Origin: JANMZR01 sp031383555
GTDB taxonomy: Bacteria > Bacteroidota > Bacteroidia > Cytophagales > Spirosomataceae
Direction: 5' to 3'
NCBI GenBank assembly: GCA_031383555.1
Contig: JANMZR010000300.1
Coordinates: 1 to 40,203 of the forward strand
DNA: 40,203 nucleotides
Below the pieces are notes generated by a model, which was not told where the DNA came from, did not search any database, and worked only from the letters and a program-made list of their open reading frames with translations. The translations under genes and the position numbers were made by a program. Positions 16,183 through 24,883 of this stretch are shown in pieces. Within the stretch, counting starts at the first letter, position 1, and each line of letters begins with the position of its first letter.

Positions 16183-18630
16183 ATGCAAGAAAAATTGCAA
16201 ACAAACCAACGCCTTTCTCTTGCGGATCAATATGTGAGGTTAACTAATAAGAACGTTTTTTTAACTGGTAAAGCGGGTACAGGGAAAACCACGTTTCTAA
16301 AAAATATAAAATACAATTCACCAAAAAGAATGGTCATAGTTGCACCCACTGGAGTGGCGGCTATCAACGCTGGTGGGGTAACCATACACTCCTTTTTCCA
16401 GCTTTCATTTGGGCCCAATGTGCCTTCGCAAGAAGCTAATAATCAGGTAAATAGGAGATTCTCAAAAGATAAAATAAAGGTAATAAAGGGGGTTGACCTT
16501 TTGGTTATTGATGAAATAAGCATGGTGCGAGCTGATGTACTCGATGCCATCGATGAAGTGCTAAGGCGATACAGAGACCGCACAAAGCCCTTTGGGGGGG
16601 TTCAGTTGCTGATGATTGGCGACCTCCACCAGCTTTCACCAGTTGTAAAAGATGATGAATGGCTTCTGTTAAAACCCTATTATGCCAGCGTTTATTTTTT
16701 TGAAAGTAAAGCACTCGCCCAAAGCGAATTTATGACTATTGAACTTGACCATATTTTTCGCCAACAAGATGAAGTTTTTATCAATCTGCTCAACAAAGTC
16801 CGAGACAAAGACTTTGACAACCAAAGTATCAAAGTTTTAAACGAAAGGTATTTCCCTGATTTTGAACCGAATAAAGGAGAAGATTATATCACTTTATGTT
16901 CACATAATTATGCAGCTTTAGCCATAAATCAGACAAAATTGAAGAAATTGAAAGGCCAATTATTTACATTTGAGGCGGAGGTTAGTGGTGATTTTCCTGA
17001 ACATATGTACCCAAACGAACAAAATCTGGAACTTAAAGTTGGGGCACAGGTTATGTTTGTAAAAAACGATTTGAATAGAGAAAAACGTTTTTATAATGGT
17101 AAAATAGGAGAGATTACTGGTATTGCAGGTGGATCAATTTCTGTAAAATGTAATAAAAACGATGAAGATATTATAATAACGAAAGTAACTTGGGAAAACA
17201 TAAAATATACACTAAGTGACGATAAGACCATGCAGGAAGAGATCATTGGGACCTTTTTGCAATATCCAATTAAAGCTGCTTGGGCTATTACCATTCATAA
17301 AAGTCAGGGCCTCACTTTCGAAAGAGCTATTATTGATGCAGCCGCTTCATTTGCGCATGGTCAAGTTTATGTAGCGCTGAGCCGTTGCAAAACTCTTGAA
17401 GGCTTGGTGCTTTCTAGCCCGATATCATTAGAAAGTATAAAATCTGATAATACAATTTCTTCGTTTGACGAAACGGCCTCCCAACAAGATCTTTCAGAAG
17501 AAGCACTCAATAGAGCAAAAAGGCATAGTCAATCAGAATGGATTAAGGAACTTTTCGATTTTCGTTGGATCAAATTTAGCCTAGCCAATCTCTACAAAAC
17601 TGTAGAACAAGCCCAAGACCAACTGAAAGCCAATACTTTAGAGCTGATATCCAACTTAACTGCAAGTTTTAATTTAGAAATAGGAACGGTTACAGATAAA
17701 TTCAATCAACAATTGGAATCTATTTTAAACGACGAACTTTTGCCTGAAGAAAATGAATATTTACAAGAAAGAATAAAAAAAGGTAGCCTTTATTTATTTG
17801 AGAAATTGAATGATTCGATAAATAAAACATTTAATACCATTGACTTTGAATGCGACAATCAAGAAACTAAAAGCTCATTAAATAAAATTATTGAGCAGAC
17901 CAATAGAAATATATTTGAAAAATTAAGCATACTAAAAATCAGTCAATCAGGCTTTGATTCCACCAAATATTTGCAAACAAAAGCTAATATAAATATCGAT
18001 TTTGAGCAAGAGCTGGCGAAAAAATCAAATTCCAAATCTAATAAAAGTGGAAATTCAGGGAATAATGATCTTTATTATCGTATAAAACTATGGCGGGATG
18101 ACATGGCTGATGAAAAAAACGTGGAAAGGTATATGGTTTTAGCACAGAAAACTATTGAAAATTTAGCGTCGGATTTGCCTGGCAATAAAGCAGCTTTAGC
18201 AAAGGTATCAGGTTTAGGCAAAGTGAAAGTGCAGCAATATGGCGATCAAATTCTTGATATTATAAAAGAATATTGTGATGAGATGGGGATAACTCCCAAT
18301 GCTAAGGTTGTTGAAAAGGCTAAAATAGAAAAGCCAGACAAGGGGGCCACCTTTGAAACTAGCTTCCAACTATTTAAAGAAGGCAAAACAATTAAAGAAA
18401 TTTCTGAAATTCGCCAATTTGCTATCGGTACTATTGAAGGCCACTTATCGAGGTATTTGGCTACAGGTCAGCTTAATGTAGAAGAACTAATGGACTTGAA
18501 AAAAGCCCAAATAATCAGGGAATTTATTATCGAAAACCCAAATATGACAAGCACTGAGATAAAAAATAGCTTGGGGGATGAATTTGGTTATGGCGAAATT
18601 AGGATGACGTCAACATGGATGAACCTTTAG
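16183..18630 (+). CDS. PIF1-like DNA helicase with HRDC and HTH C-terminus
   Basis: An 815-residue helicase from the ATG at 16183 (a TTG one codon earlier is less likely). Superfamily 1 motifs are clear: Walker A 'GKAGTGKTT' (~residue 29), motif Ia 'APTGVAAINAGGVTIHSFF', Walker B 'LLVIDEISMV' (~105), 'AITIHKSQGLTFE' and motif VI 'VYVALSRCKTLEG' (~393). This fits the PIF1/RecD-like group. After a helical spacer comes an HRDC-like region (~628-705), then a segment resembling the HTH found at the C-terminus of RecQ relatives (~720-780, 'GKTIKEISEIRQFAIGTIEGHL'). It probably unwinds DNA structures in repair or replication. It stands alone between two housekeeping operons. Confidence 0.9.
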   Translation: MQEKLQTNQRLSLADQYVRLTNKNVFLTGKAGTGKTTFLKNIKYNSPKRMVIVAPTGVAAINAGGVTIHSFFQLSFGPNVPSQEANNQVNRRFSKDKIKVIKGVDLLVIDEISMVRADVLDAIDEVLRRYRDRTKPFGGVQLLMIGDLHQLSPVVKDDEWLLLKPYYASVYFFESKALAQSEFMTIELDHIFRQQDEVFINLLNKVRDKDFDNQSIKVLNERYFPDFEPNKGEDYITLCSHNYAALAINQTKLKKLKGQLFTFEAEVSGDFPEHMYPNEQNLELKVGAQVMFVKNDLNREKRFYNGKIGEITGIAGGSISVKCNKNDEDIIITKVTWENIKYTLSDDKTMQEEIIGTFLQYPIKAAWAITIHKSQGLTFERAIIDAAASFAHGQVYVALSRCKTLEGLVLSSPISLESIKSDNTISSFDETASQQDLSEEALNRAKRHSQSEWIKELFDFRWIKFSLANLYKTVEQAQDQLKANTLELISNLTASFNLEIGTVTDKFNQQLESILNDELLPEENEYLQERIKKGSLYLFEKLNDSINKTFNTIDFECDNQETKSSLNKIIEQTNRNIFEKLSILKISQSGFDSTKYLQTKANINIDFEQELAKKSNSKSNKSGNSGNNDLYYRIKLWRDDMADEKNVERYMVLAQKTIENLASDLPGNKAALAKVSGLGKVKVQQYGDQILDIIKEYCDEMGITPNAKVVEKAKIEKPDKGATFETSFQLFKEGKTIKEISEIRQFAIGTIEGHLSRYLATGQLNVEELMDLKKAQIIREFIIENPNMTSTEIKNSLGDEFGYGEIRMTSTWMNL

Positions 18631-18758
18631 ATTTGAATTACAACCCTAAATACATGTATAAATAGTAGCCATTTTCAATAAATATTTTCTCTCTATTCTT
18701 TGGCTAAAAATTATTAAAATATTTTTAGAAAAAAAGTATCAAAAGAAATATTTTCTCG

Positions 18759-18766
18759 TATCTTTG
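18759..18766 (+). promoter_or_regulatory. Upstream promoter candidate (-7 element) of the rplC operon
   Basis: TATCTTTG matches the -7 consensus, and the 14-base block TATCTTTGCACTCC is identical to that of the tRNA-Trp/secE promoter. A TTG at -33 is missing. Transcription would begin near 18773. Confidence 0.6.
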
Positions 18767-19019
18767 CACTCCCATTCAGGTACAGCTACATAGCTTTTTT
18801 ACCAAACGTTGGCAGAACACAGTAAAACCTCTGATTTTCAATTTGTTCTGAATGGAAAAAATATTAGTGTTAGAACTGGTATTAGAAATGCAATCACTGA
18901 ATGCCCAGCTGCAAATCTTAATATTAAGCTACACGGCTCCAAACATGAATTATTCATGTTTATACCCGTCGCTTTTTATATCCAATTCTAATTATTAAGA
19001 GTTTTTTAAAATGAATACT

Positions 19020-19049
19020 TTGATATTCAAATAAAAAACCCGACCTTTG
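19020..19049 (+). promoter_or_regulatory. Proximal promoter candidate of the rplC operon
   Basis: TTG (19020-19022), a 19-base spacer and GACCTTTG (19042-19049) match TTG-N19-TAnnTTTG except for the first base of the -7 box. It would give a leader of about 75 bases before rplC. Confidence 0.55.
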
Positions 19050-19132
19050 CAGTCCGAAATTTTGAGGTTGTTTATCTTAAATTTCGTGAAACTAAAAAAA
19101 GTAAAAATTACGTTTTATATAATTAAAATAAA

Positions 19133-19750
19133 ATGTCCGGAATAATAGGAAAAAAAATCGGAATGACTAGCCTCTACAACAATGATGGTACAATTGTACC
19201 TTGTACGCTAATCGAAGCCGGCCCTTGTGTAGTAACCCAAGTAAAAACAGTTGAAACTGATGGATACAGTGCTATCCAGTTAGGTTTTGGCGATAAAAAA
19301 GAAAAACACACGACCAAGCCTTTATTGGGTCATTTTGCAAAAGCAAATACTACATCAAAGCGTAAAGTTGTTGAGTTTAAGAGCTTTGAAAATGCGCTAA
19401 CGTTAGGCGAAACCATCACAACATCAATTTTTGCTGAAGGTGATTTTGTTGATGCCATTGGTACATCAAAAGGTAAAGGATTTCAAGGAGTTGTAAAACG
19501 CCACGGATTTGGTGGTGTTGGAGGTCAAACACACGGTCAGCACAATCGTGGTCGTCACCCTGGTTCTATTGGAGCTTGTTCTTTTCCAGCGAGAGTTTTT
19601 AAAGGAATTCGAATGGGTGGTCGTATGGGTGGCAATCGTGTTAAAGTACAAAACCTATTGGTATTGAAGGTAATTTCTGATAAAAACTTAATCGTTGTAT
19701 CAGGTTCGATTCCAGGCGCAAAAAATTCATTTGTAATCCTAGAAAAATAG
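19133..19750 (+). CDS. rplC: 50S ribosomal protein L3 (uL3)
   Basis: A 205-residue L3. It starts 'SGIIGKKIGMTSLYNNDGT' and carries the long loop that reaches the peptidyl-transferase centre: 'GGQTHGQHNRGRHPGSIG' followed by 'RVFKGIRMGGRMGGNRV'. L3 is an early 50S assembly protein. It is the first gene of the big ribosomal cluster here; rpsJ, which normally precedes it, is absent and the neighbour upstream is a helicase. Confidence 0.98.
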   Translation: MSGIIGKKIGMTSLYNNDGTIVPCTLIEAGPCVVTQVKTVETDGYSAIQLGFGDKKEKHTTKPLLGHFAKANTTSKRKVVEFKSFENALTLGETITTSIFAEGDFVDAIGTSKGKGFQGVVKRHGFGGVGGQTHGQHNRGRHPGSIGACSFPARVFKGIRMGGRMGGNRVKVQNLLVLKVISDKNLIVVSGSIPGAKNSFVILEK

Positions 19751-19837
19751 ATATTTATAAATATTACCACATCCTTTTTAGGTATTGGAATATTTTCAAA
19801 ATAAAAAGATTGAGTACAAGCTCCCAAAAAATATAAT

Positions 19838-20464
19838 ATGGAACTTTCAATATATAATATACAAGGAAAAGAAACTGGCAAAAAGATTAGCCTTTCAGAC
19901 GAGATTTTTGGTCTTACCCCTAACGAACACGTAGTTTGGTTAGATGTTAAGCACTTTCTTGCTAACCAACGCCAAGGAACACATAAAGCTAAGGAAAAAG
20001 CTGAGGTTTCTCGTACTACTAAAAAGCTTAAGAAGCAAAAAGGCACTGGTGGTGCAAGAGCAGGTTCAATGAAATCGCCATTAATGAAAGGTGGAGGTAG
20101 AGTATTTGGGCCAAGAGTAAGAGATTATGATTTTAAATTAAATAAAAAAGTTAAGGTTCTTGCTCGTAAATCAGCATTTGCTGATAAAGCCCAGAATGGT
20201 AAAATTTCTATTCTTGAAAGCTTCACATTTGAAGCACCTCAAACAAAATCGTTTATTGATATTTTAAGTGCATTAGAGTTTAGTGACACAAAAACTTTAA
20301 TGATTTTACCTTCAATCGATAAAAACATCTATTTATCAGGTCGCAATATTCCCAAGAATAGAGTTGTAGCTGTTGATAGTGTAAATACTTATGATTTGGT
20401 AAATGCTGATCGTCTTATCATATTAGAAACAGCGGTAGATAAAATACATACTTCATTAAGTTAA
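19838..20464 (+). CDS. rplD: 50S ribosomal protein L4 (uL4)
   Basis: A 208-residue L4. The extended loop that lines the exit tunnel is clear ('KKQKGTGGARAGSMKSPLMK' then 'GGGRVFGPRVRDYDFKLNKK', residues ~66-105). In E. coli L4 also represses the S10 operon by acting on its leader; whether it does so here is unknown. Confidence 0.97.
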   Translation: MELSIYNIQGKETGKKISLSDEIFGLTPNEHVVWLDVKHFLANQRQGTHKAKEKAEVSRTTKKLKKQKGTGGARAGSMKSPLMKGGGRVFGPRVRDYDFKLNKKVKVLARKSAFADKAQNGKISILESFTFEAPQTKSFIDILSALEFSDTKTLMILPSIDKNIYLSGRNIPKNRVVAVDSVNTYDLVNADRLIILETAVDKIHTSLS

Positions 20465-20509
20465 TTAGATAACAACTGAGACATTTAATCGAATTAGATA
20501 AATAAAAAA

Positions 20510-20797
20510 ATGAGCATAATTAAAAAGCCAGTACTTACAGAAAAATATACTGCAATGAATGCAGCTGGAAAGTATACGTTTATTGTAGATCCTAAAGCCA
20601 ATAAAGTTGATATAGCTAAAGAAATCAAGAAAATGTACGGAGTAGAGGTTCATAGTGTAAACACGTTAAAGCAAATTGGTAAAAAGAAGTCTAGAAGCAC
20701 AAAAACTAAGGTGACTTCGGGCTTAACCCAAACCACGAAGCGTGCAATAGTTACAGTTGTAAAAGGTGAAATAATAGATTTTTATCAAGGATTGTAA
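20510..20797 (+). CDS. rplW: 50S ribosomal protein L23 (uL23)
   Basis: A 95-residue L23. The N-terminal 'IIKKPVLTEKYTAMN' and 'YTFIVDPKANKVDIAKEIKK' followed by 'YGVEVHSVNT' are family signatures. L23 lies at the tunnel exit and is a docking site for trigger factor and SRP. Confidence 0.97.
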   Translation: MSIIKKPVLTEKYTAMNAAGKYTFIVDPKANKVDIAKEIKKMYGVEVHSVNTLKQIGKKKSRSTKTKVTSGLTQTTKRAIVTVVKGEIIDFYQGL

Positions 20798-20893
20798 TTA
20801 TTAATCGTTTGTAATTAATAGCGTTAGAAGTGATTGTTTTTAAAAAAAGAATTTTTTAATGTATAGGCACCAGCCTGATAATCTGGAATATAA

Positions 20894-21721
20894 ATGGCAG
20901 CAACTAGAAAAATAAATCCAACAACTCCTGGTCAGAGGCAGAGAATCGCCCCGACATTTGAGGAATTGACGGCTTCAAAGCCATACAAGCCTCTTTTGGA
21001 AGTTATCAAAAGAACAGGTGGACGTAACGACAGTGGTCGTATGACAATGCGATACATTGGTGGTGGTCATAAGCGTAGATACCGTGTTATTGACTTTGCT
21101 CGTACCAAGTTTGATGTACCTGCAACTGTACTTACAGTAGAATACGATCCAAACCGTACCGCTCGTATCGCCTTGATAGAATATACTGATGGAGAAAAAG
21201 CTTATATTATTGCACCAACAGGTATTAAAGTAGGTATGACCGTTATTTCAGGTGAAAAAGTAGCACCGGAAGTAGGGAATGCATTACCGCTTTCAAGTAT
21301 GCCTCTAGGAACAATTATTCATAATATTGAATTACGCCCAGGGATGGGTGCTGAGTTGGCCCGTTCGGCTGGTACTTATGCACAACTACTGGCTCGTGAT
21401 GGGAAATACGCTACCATAAAATTGCCATCAGGCGAAATGAGAATGGTTCTTGCAAAATGTTTAGCTACTATTGGTTCGGTTTCTAATGCCGATCACATGA
21501 ACGTCAATCTTGGAAAAGCTGGTCGTCACCGATGGTTAGGCCGTAGACCAAGAGTAAGAGGTGTAGCTATGAACCCAGTTGATCACCCAATGGGTGGAGG
21601 TGAAGGGCGCTCTTCAGGCGGTCACCCACGATCACGTAAAGGTTTACTTGCAAAAGGTAAGAAAACTCGTGAAAAGAAAAAGAGTACGAATCGTTTAATT
21701 ATAAGCAGAAGAAAAAAATAA
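20894..21721 (+). CDS. rplB: 50S ribosomal protein L2 (uL2)
   Basis: A 275-residue L2 of normal length. The OB/SH3 RNA-binding core is intact, and the C-terminal signature 'MNPVDHPMGGGEGRSSGGHP' (residues ~226-245) includes the His equivalent to E. coli H229, important for peptidyl transfer. Where E. coli reads DHPH this protein reads DHPM. The basic tail ends 'RLIISRRKK'. rpsS starts 3 bases after the stop. Confidence 0.98.
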   Translation: MAATRKINPTTPGQRQRIAPTFEELTASKPYKPLLEVIKRTGGRNDSGRMTMRYIGGGHKRRYRVIDFARTKFDVPATVLTVEYDPNRTARIALIEYTDGEKAYIIAPTGIKVGMTVISGEKVAPEVGNALPLSSMPLGTIIHNIELRPGMGAELARSAGTYAQLLARDGKYATIKLPSGEMRMVLAKCLATIGSVSNADHMNVNLGKAGRHRWLGRRPRVRGVAMNPVDHPMGGGEGRSSGGHPRSRKGLLAKGKKTREKKKSTNRLIISRRKK

Positions 21722-21724
21722 TAA

Positions 21725-22003
21725 ATGGCACGTTCATTAAAAAAAGGACCTTATATTGATTACCGCCTTGACAACAAGGTGACAGTGATGAATGACTCAA
21801 GTAAGAAATCAGTGATTAAAACTTGGTCTCGTCGTTCAATGATATCTCCGGATTTCGTTGGTCATACATTCGCAGTACACAATGGGAATAAATTTATTCC
21901 TGTATATGTAACTGAAAACATGGTTGGACACAAACTCGGAGAGTTTTCACCAACTAGGAATTTTAGAGGTCATACTGGTAAAAAAGACAAGGGTAAGAAA
22001 TAA
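21725..22003 (+). CDS. rpsS: 30S ribosomal protein S19 (uS19)
   Basis: A 92-residue S19. Signatures are 'ARSLKKGPYIDYRL' and 'IKTWSRRSMISPDFVGHTFA', ending with 'KLGEFSPTRNFRGHTGKKDK'. It forms the S13-S19 pair in the 30S head, near the A-site tRNA. It starts almost directly after rplB, implying translational coupling. Confidence 0.98.
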   Translation: MARSLKKGPYIDYRLDNKVTVMNDSSKKSVIKTWSRRSMISPDFVGHTFAVHNGNKFIPVYVTENMVGHKLGEFSPTRNFRGHTGKKDKGKK

Positions 22004-22053
22004 TAAAGAATAGGTTTATAAAAAACCGAAAGCTTAAACTATCATATATTATT

Positions 22054-22434
22054 ATGGAAGCAGTTGCAAGATTAACAAAAGTGCCTACCTCACCTCGGAA
22101 AATGAGGTTAGTAGCTGACATGATCAGAGGGCAAAAGGTGAACAGAGCATTAGGTATTTTAAAGTTTGAGCCTAAAATAGGTGCAACCATGTTAGAAAAA
22201 TGCCTTTTGTCTGCAGTAGCTAATTGGCAAAACAAATTTGAGGAAGAAAAAATTGAAACCGCAGATTTGTATGTAAAAACAATTTTGGTTGATGGTGGAG
22301 CCTATTTGAAGAGGTTACGTCCTGCACCGCAAGGTCGTGGTCATAGAATCCGAAAAAGATCAAACCATATTACAATTGTTGTTGCTTCAAATAATGTAGC
22401 TACAGAAATAGATTCAAAACCTATTTCAGAATAA
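22054..22434 (+). CDS. rplV: 50S ribosomal protein L22 (uL22)
   Basis: A 126-residue L22. 'SPRKMRLVADMIRGQKVNRA' opens the globular domain. The long beta-hairpin that lines the exit tunnel ends in 'LRPAPQGRGHRIRKRSNHIT' (residues ~89-108), the region mutated in some macrolide-resistant strains. No insertion or deletion is apparent in it. Confidence 0.97.
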   Translation: MEAVARLTKVPTSPRKMRLVADMIRGQKVNRALGILKFEPKIGATMLEKCLLSAVANWQNKFEEEKIETADLYVKTILVDGGAYLKRLRPAPQGRGHRIRKRSNHITIVVASNNVATEIDSKPISE

Positions 22435-22499
22435 TAACATTTTTGAAAAAATATAATATAAAAAGAAGCATAAACGTAAAGGAAATATAAAATAACAAA

Positions 22500-23330
22500 A
22501 TGGGACAAAAAATAAACCCTATTAGTTTACGACTTGGTATTGTACGTGGTTGGGACTCAAGTTGGTATGGAGGAAGAAATTTTTCCGACAAATTAGTTGA
22601 AGACGAAAAAATCAGAAGATATATTCATGCCCGTATCCCTAAAGGTGCTATTTCAAAGATAATTATTGAACGAACACTCAAAAGGATTACACTTACAATA
22701 AACACTGCCCGTCCTGGCGTAGTTATCGGAAAAGGGGGCCAAGAGGTTGATAAAATCAAGGAAGAATTAAAGAAAATCACGAGTAAGGACGTTCAGATTA
22801 ATATTTTTGAAATAAAACGCCCAGAAATTGATGCTAAACTAATTGGAGAAGCAATTGCTCAACAATTAGAAGCCAGGATTTCGTTTCGAAGAGCAATGAA
22901 ACAGTCTATTTCTTCAGCAATGAGGTTAGGCGCTCAAGGAATTAAATTAAAGTTGTCTGGCCGTTTAGGTGGAGCAGAAATGGCACGTTCTGAAGGTTAT
23001 AAAGAAGGTAGAATACCATTGCATACTTTAAGGGCAGACATCGATTATGCTATTTCAGAAGCTCAAACGGTTTATGGTAAAATTGGAATAAAAGTTTGGG
23101 TATTTAGAGGTGAAGTATACGGTAAGCGTGATTTGACTCCAAATGCAAATATGGGTTTACAAACTACCGCATCAAATGAAAGCCGTGGCGGTGGTAACGA
23201 TAGAGGAGATAGAAGAAACGATAGAAGAGGTAGAGGTGAAGACGATAAAGGTAAATCAGGTGGTGGCCCAGGAGCAAGAGGTAAAGGAAATAGTGCTGGG
23301 GGTGGCCAAAACAGAGGTGGAAAAAGATAA
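22500..23330 (+). CDS. rpsC: 30S ribosomal protein S3 (uS3) with RG-rich tail
   Basis: A 276-residue S3, longer than the ~233 of E. coli. The type II KH domain has 'GVVIGKGGQEVDKIKEEL' (residues ~74-91), and the conserved C-terminal domain ends near residue 220 ('GIKVWVFRGEVYGKRDL'). From about residue 226 comes an added tail rich in Arg, Gly and Asp ('NDRGDRRNDRRGRGEDDKGK', later 'GGGQNRGGKR'), a low-complexity RNA-binding type. S3 lies at the mRNA entry channel and takes part in mRNA unwinding; the tail could add RNA contacts, which is inference. Confidence 0.97.
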   Translation: MGQKINPISLRLGIVRGWDSSWYGGRNFSDKLVEDEKIRRYIHARIPKGAISKIIIERTLKRITLTINTARPGVVIGKGGQEVDKIKEELKKITSKDVQINIFEIKRPEIDAKLIGEAIAQQLEARISFRRAMKQSISSAMRLGAQGIKLKLSGRLGGAEMARSEGYKEGRIPLHTLRADIDYAISEAQTVYGKIGIKVWVFRGEVYGKRDLTPNANMGLQTTASNESRGGGNDRGDRRNDRRGRGEDDKGKSGGGPGARGKGNSAGGGQNRGGKR

Positions 23331-23382
23331 TTAGTATTGAGTATCCAATTAAACTTATTAGAAATTAAAATACAAAAATATT

Positions 23383-23811
23383 ATGTTACAGCCGAAAAGA
23401 ACCAAATTTCGTAAGCAACAAAAAGGACGAATAAAAGGATTGGCCACACGTGGTCATGATATTAATTTTGGGTCGTTTGCTATAAAATCGTTGGAACCAG
23501 GTCGAATTACAGCTCGCCAAATTGAGGCGGCTCGTATTTCAGTGACTCGAGCTATGAAACGTGAGGGGCAAGTTTGGATCAGAATATTTCCTGATAAGCC
23601 AATCACAAAAAAACCAGCCGAAGTAAGGATGGGTAAAGGTAAAGGAGCACCAGAATACTGGGTAGCTTGTGTTAAACCTGGCACTATCCTATTCGAGTCC
23701 GCTGGGGTACCATTAGCGATCGCTCAAGAGGCATTAAGGCTGGCAGCACAAAAATTGCCAATGAAAACTAGCTTTATAGTACGTAGAGACTACGTGGAGC
23801 AAGAGGCATAA
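23383..23811 (+). CDS. rplP: 50S ribosomal protein L16 (uL16)
   Basis: A 142-residue L16. It starts 'LQPKRTKFRKQQKGRIKGLA' and contains 'RQIEAARISVTRAMKREGQV' and 'RMGKGKGAPEYWVACVKPGT', which approach the A-site tRNA elbow and the peptidyl-transferase centre. Normal length; no unusual feature. Confidence 0.98.
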   Translation: MLQPKRTKFRKQQKGRIKGLATRGHDINFGSFAIKSLEPGRITARQIEAARISVTRAMKREGQVWIRIFPDKPITKKPAEVRMGKGKGAPEYWVACVKPGTILFESAGVPLAIAQEALRLAAQKLPMKTSFIVRRDYVEQEA

Positions 23812-23859
23812 TTTTAAGTTTTGTTTTAACAAAGAATATATTTTTTATCATTTATTAAA

Positions 23860-24048
23860 ATGAAAAATTCAGAAATAAGAAATTTAAGTGCCGATGATTT
23901 AGTAAAGCAAATTTCAATTGAAATGGAAACTTTAGATCGATTAAAATTTGCTCATGCAATTTCACCAATTGAGAATCCGATGAGAATTCGCCAATCAAGA
24001 AGGTTAATTGCAACAATGAATACTATATTAACTGAAAAAAAGGCATAG
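23860..24048 (+). CDS. rpmC: 50S ribosomal protein L29 (uL29)
   Basis: A 62-residue L29, the usual two-helix hairpin: 'EIRNLSADDLVKQISIEMET' and 'ENPMRIRQSRRLIATMNTIL'. It lies at the tunnel exit beside L23. It is in its canonical place between rplP and rpsQ. Confidence 0.96.
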   Translation: MKNSEIRNLSADDLVKQISIEMETLDRLKFAHAISPIENPMRIRQSRRLIATMNTILTEKKA

Positions 24049-24141
24049 TAATATAGAGGTTTAGCTCTTGAAAACTAATAATTTATAGACTTCATCAACA
24101 TACAGCTTGAAGTCAATGTTCAACACAATTTTCAACCAACA

Positions 24142-24396
24142 ATGGAAAGAAATTTAAGAAAGGTAAGGATAGGGAAAGTAGTTAGTAATAAGATGGAAAA
24201 ATCTATTACACTAGCTGTAGAACGTAAAGTAAAGCATCCTCTATATGGTAAGTTTATGAAAAAAACTACCAAACTTATGGCACATGATGAGAAAAATGAA
24301 TGCAATATAGGAGATACCGTAAAAGTGATGGAAACTCGTCCACTTTCTAAAAATAAGTGTTGGAGATTAGTTGAAGTACTAGAAAAGGCCAAATAG
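24142..24396 (+). CDS. rpsQ: 30S ribosomal protein S17 (uS17)
   Basis: An 84-residue S17 with an OB fold: 'RKVRIGKVVSNKMEKSITLA', 'KHPLYGKFMKKTTKLMAHDE' and 'NIGDTVKVMETRPLSKNKCW'. S17 is a primary 16S-binding protein of the 30S body. Canonical position between rpmC and rplN. Confidence 0.98.
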   Translation: MERNLRKVRIGKVVSNKMEKSITLAVERKVKHPLYGKFMKKTTKLMAHDEKNECNIGDTVKVMETRPLSKNKCWRLVEVLEKAK

Positions 24397-24453
24397 ACTA
24401 AGAAATTTAATTTACTATTATTTTAACGGGTTTTACCCTAAAATATAAAAAAA

Positions 24454-24822
24454 ATGTTACAGCAAGAATCAAGACTAGGAGTTGCCGATAATTCAGGTGC
24501 AAAAGAGGTGTTAGTGATACGAGTACTTGGAGGTACAGGAAAACGATATGCTTCAATTGGAGACAAGATAGTAGTAAGTGTTAAGCAAGCACTTTCGTCA
24601 TCAAGCATGAAAAAAGGTACCGTTTCCAAAGCTGTTGTAGTGCGTACTAAAAAAGAAATTCGTCGAAAAGATGGTTCTTATATTAGATTTGAAGACAATG
24701 CAGCCGTGCTTCTAAATGCAAATGACGAGCCAAGAGGAACCCGTATTTTTGGTCCAGTAGCCAGAGAATTGCGTGAGGCTGGCTTTATGAAAATTGTTTC
24801 ATTAGCGCCAGAAGTATTGTAA
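24454..24822 (+). CDS. rplN: 50S ribosomal protein L14 (uL14)
   Basis: A 122-residue L14, exactly the usual length. It begins 'LQQESRLGVADNSGAKEVLV' and carries 'VVVRTKKEIRRKDGSYIRFE' and 'GTRIFGPVARELREAGFMKI'. L14 forms an intersubunit bridge and is the target of the silencing factor RsfS. Confidence 0.98.
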   Translation: MLQQESRLGVADNSGAKEVLVIRVLGGTGKRYASIGDKIVVSVKQALSSSSMKKGTVSKAVVVRTKKEIRRKDGSYIRFEDNAAVLLNANDEPRGTRIFGPVARELREAGFMKIVSLAPEVL

Positions 24823-24883
24823 AAATATTTAAGAAGCCGTTTAGGTTTAATCAGAATTGTATAAAAGAAATTTCATTAATAAA

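Larger units (their letters stand above)
18631..19132 (+). promoter_or_regulatory. Long leader region of the S10-spc-alpha cluster
   Basis: About 500 bases without a credible gene. It contains two promoter candidates (18759-18766 and 19020-19049, listed separately) and a near-perfect palindrome AAACATGAAT-T-ATTCATGTTT at 18941-18961. Transcripts from the upstream promoter would carry a leader of about 360 bases. In E. coli the S10 leader is the target of L4 autoregulation; whether that holds here is unknown. A 60-codon frame at 18809-18991 resembles nothing and was not called. Confidence 0.5.

Noticed and set aside
18809..18991. 60-codon frame in the rplC leader, considered as an rpsJ remnant or leader peptide
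   Set aside because: No similarity to S10, no initiation context, and it starts with TTG inside the proposed leader RNA.
24857..24883. TTG start for rplX giving nine extra residues
   Set aside because: The ATG at 24884 fits L24 length and the usual A-rich start context.
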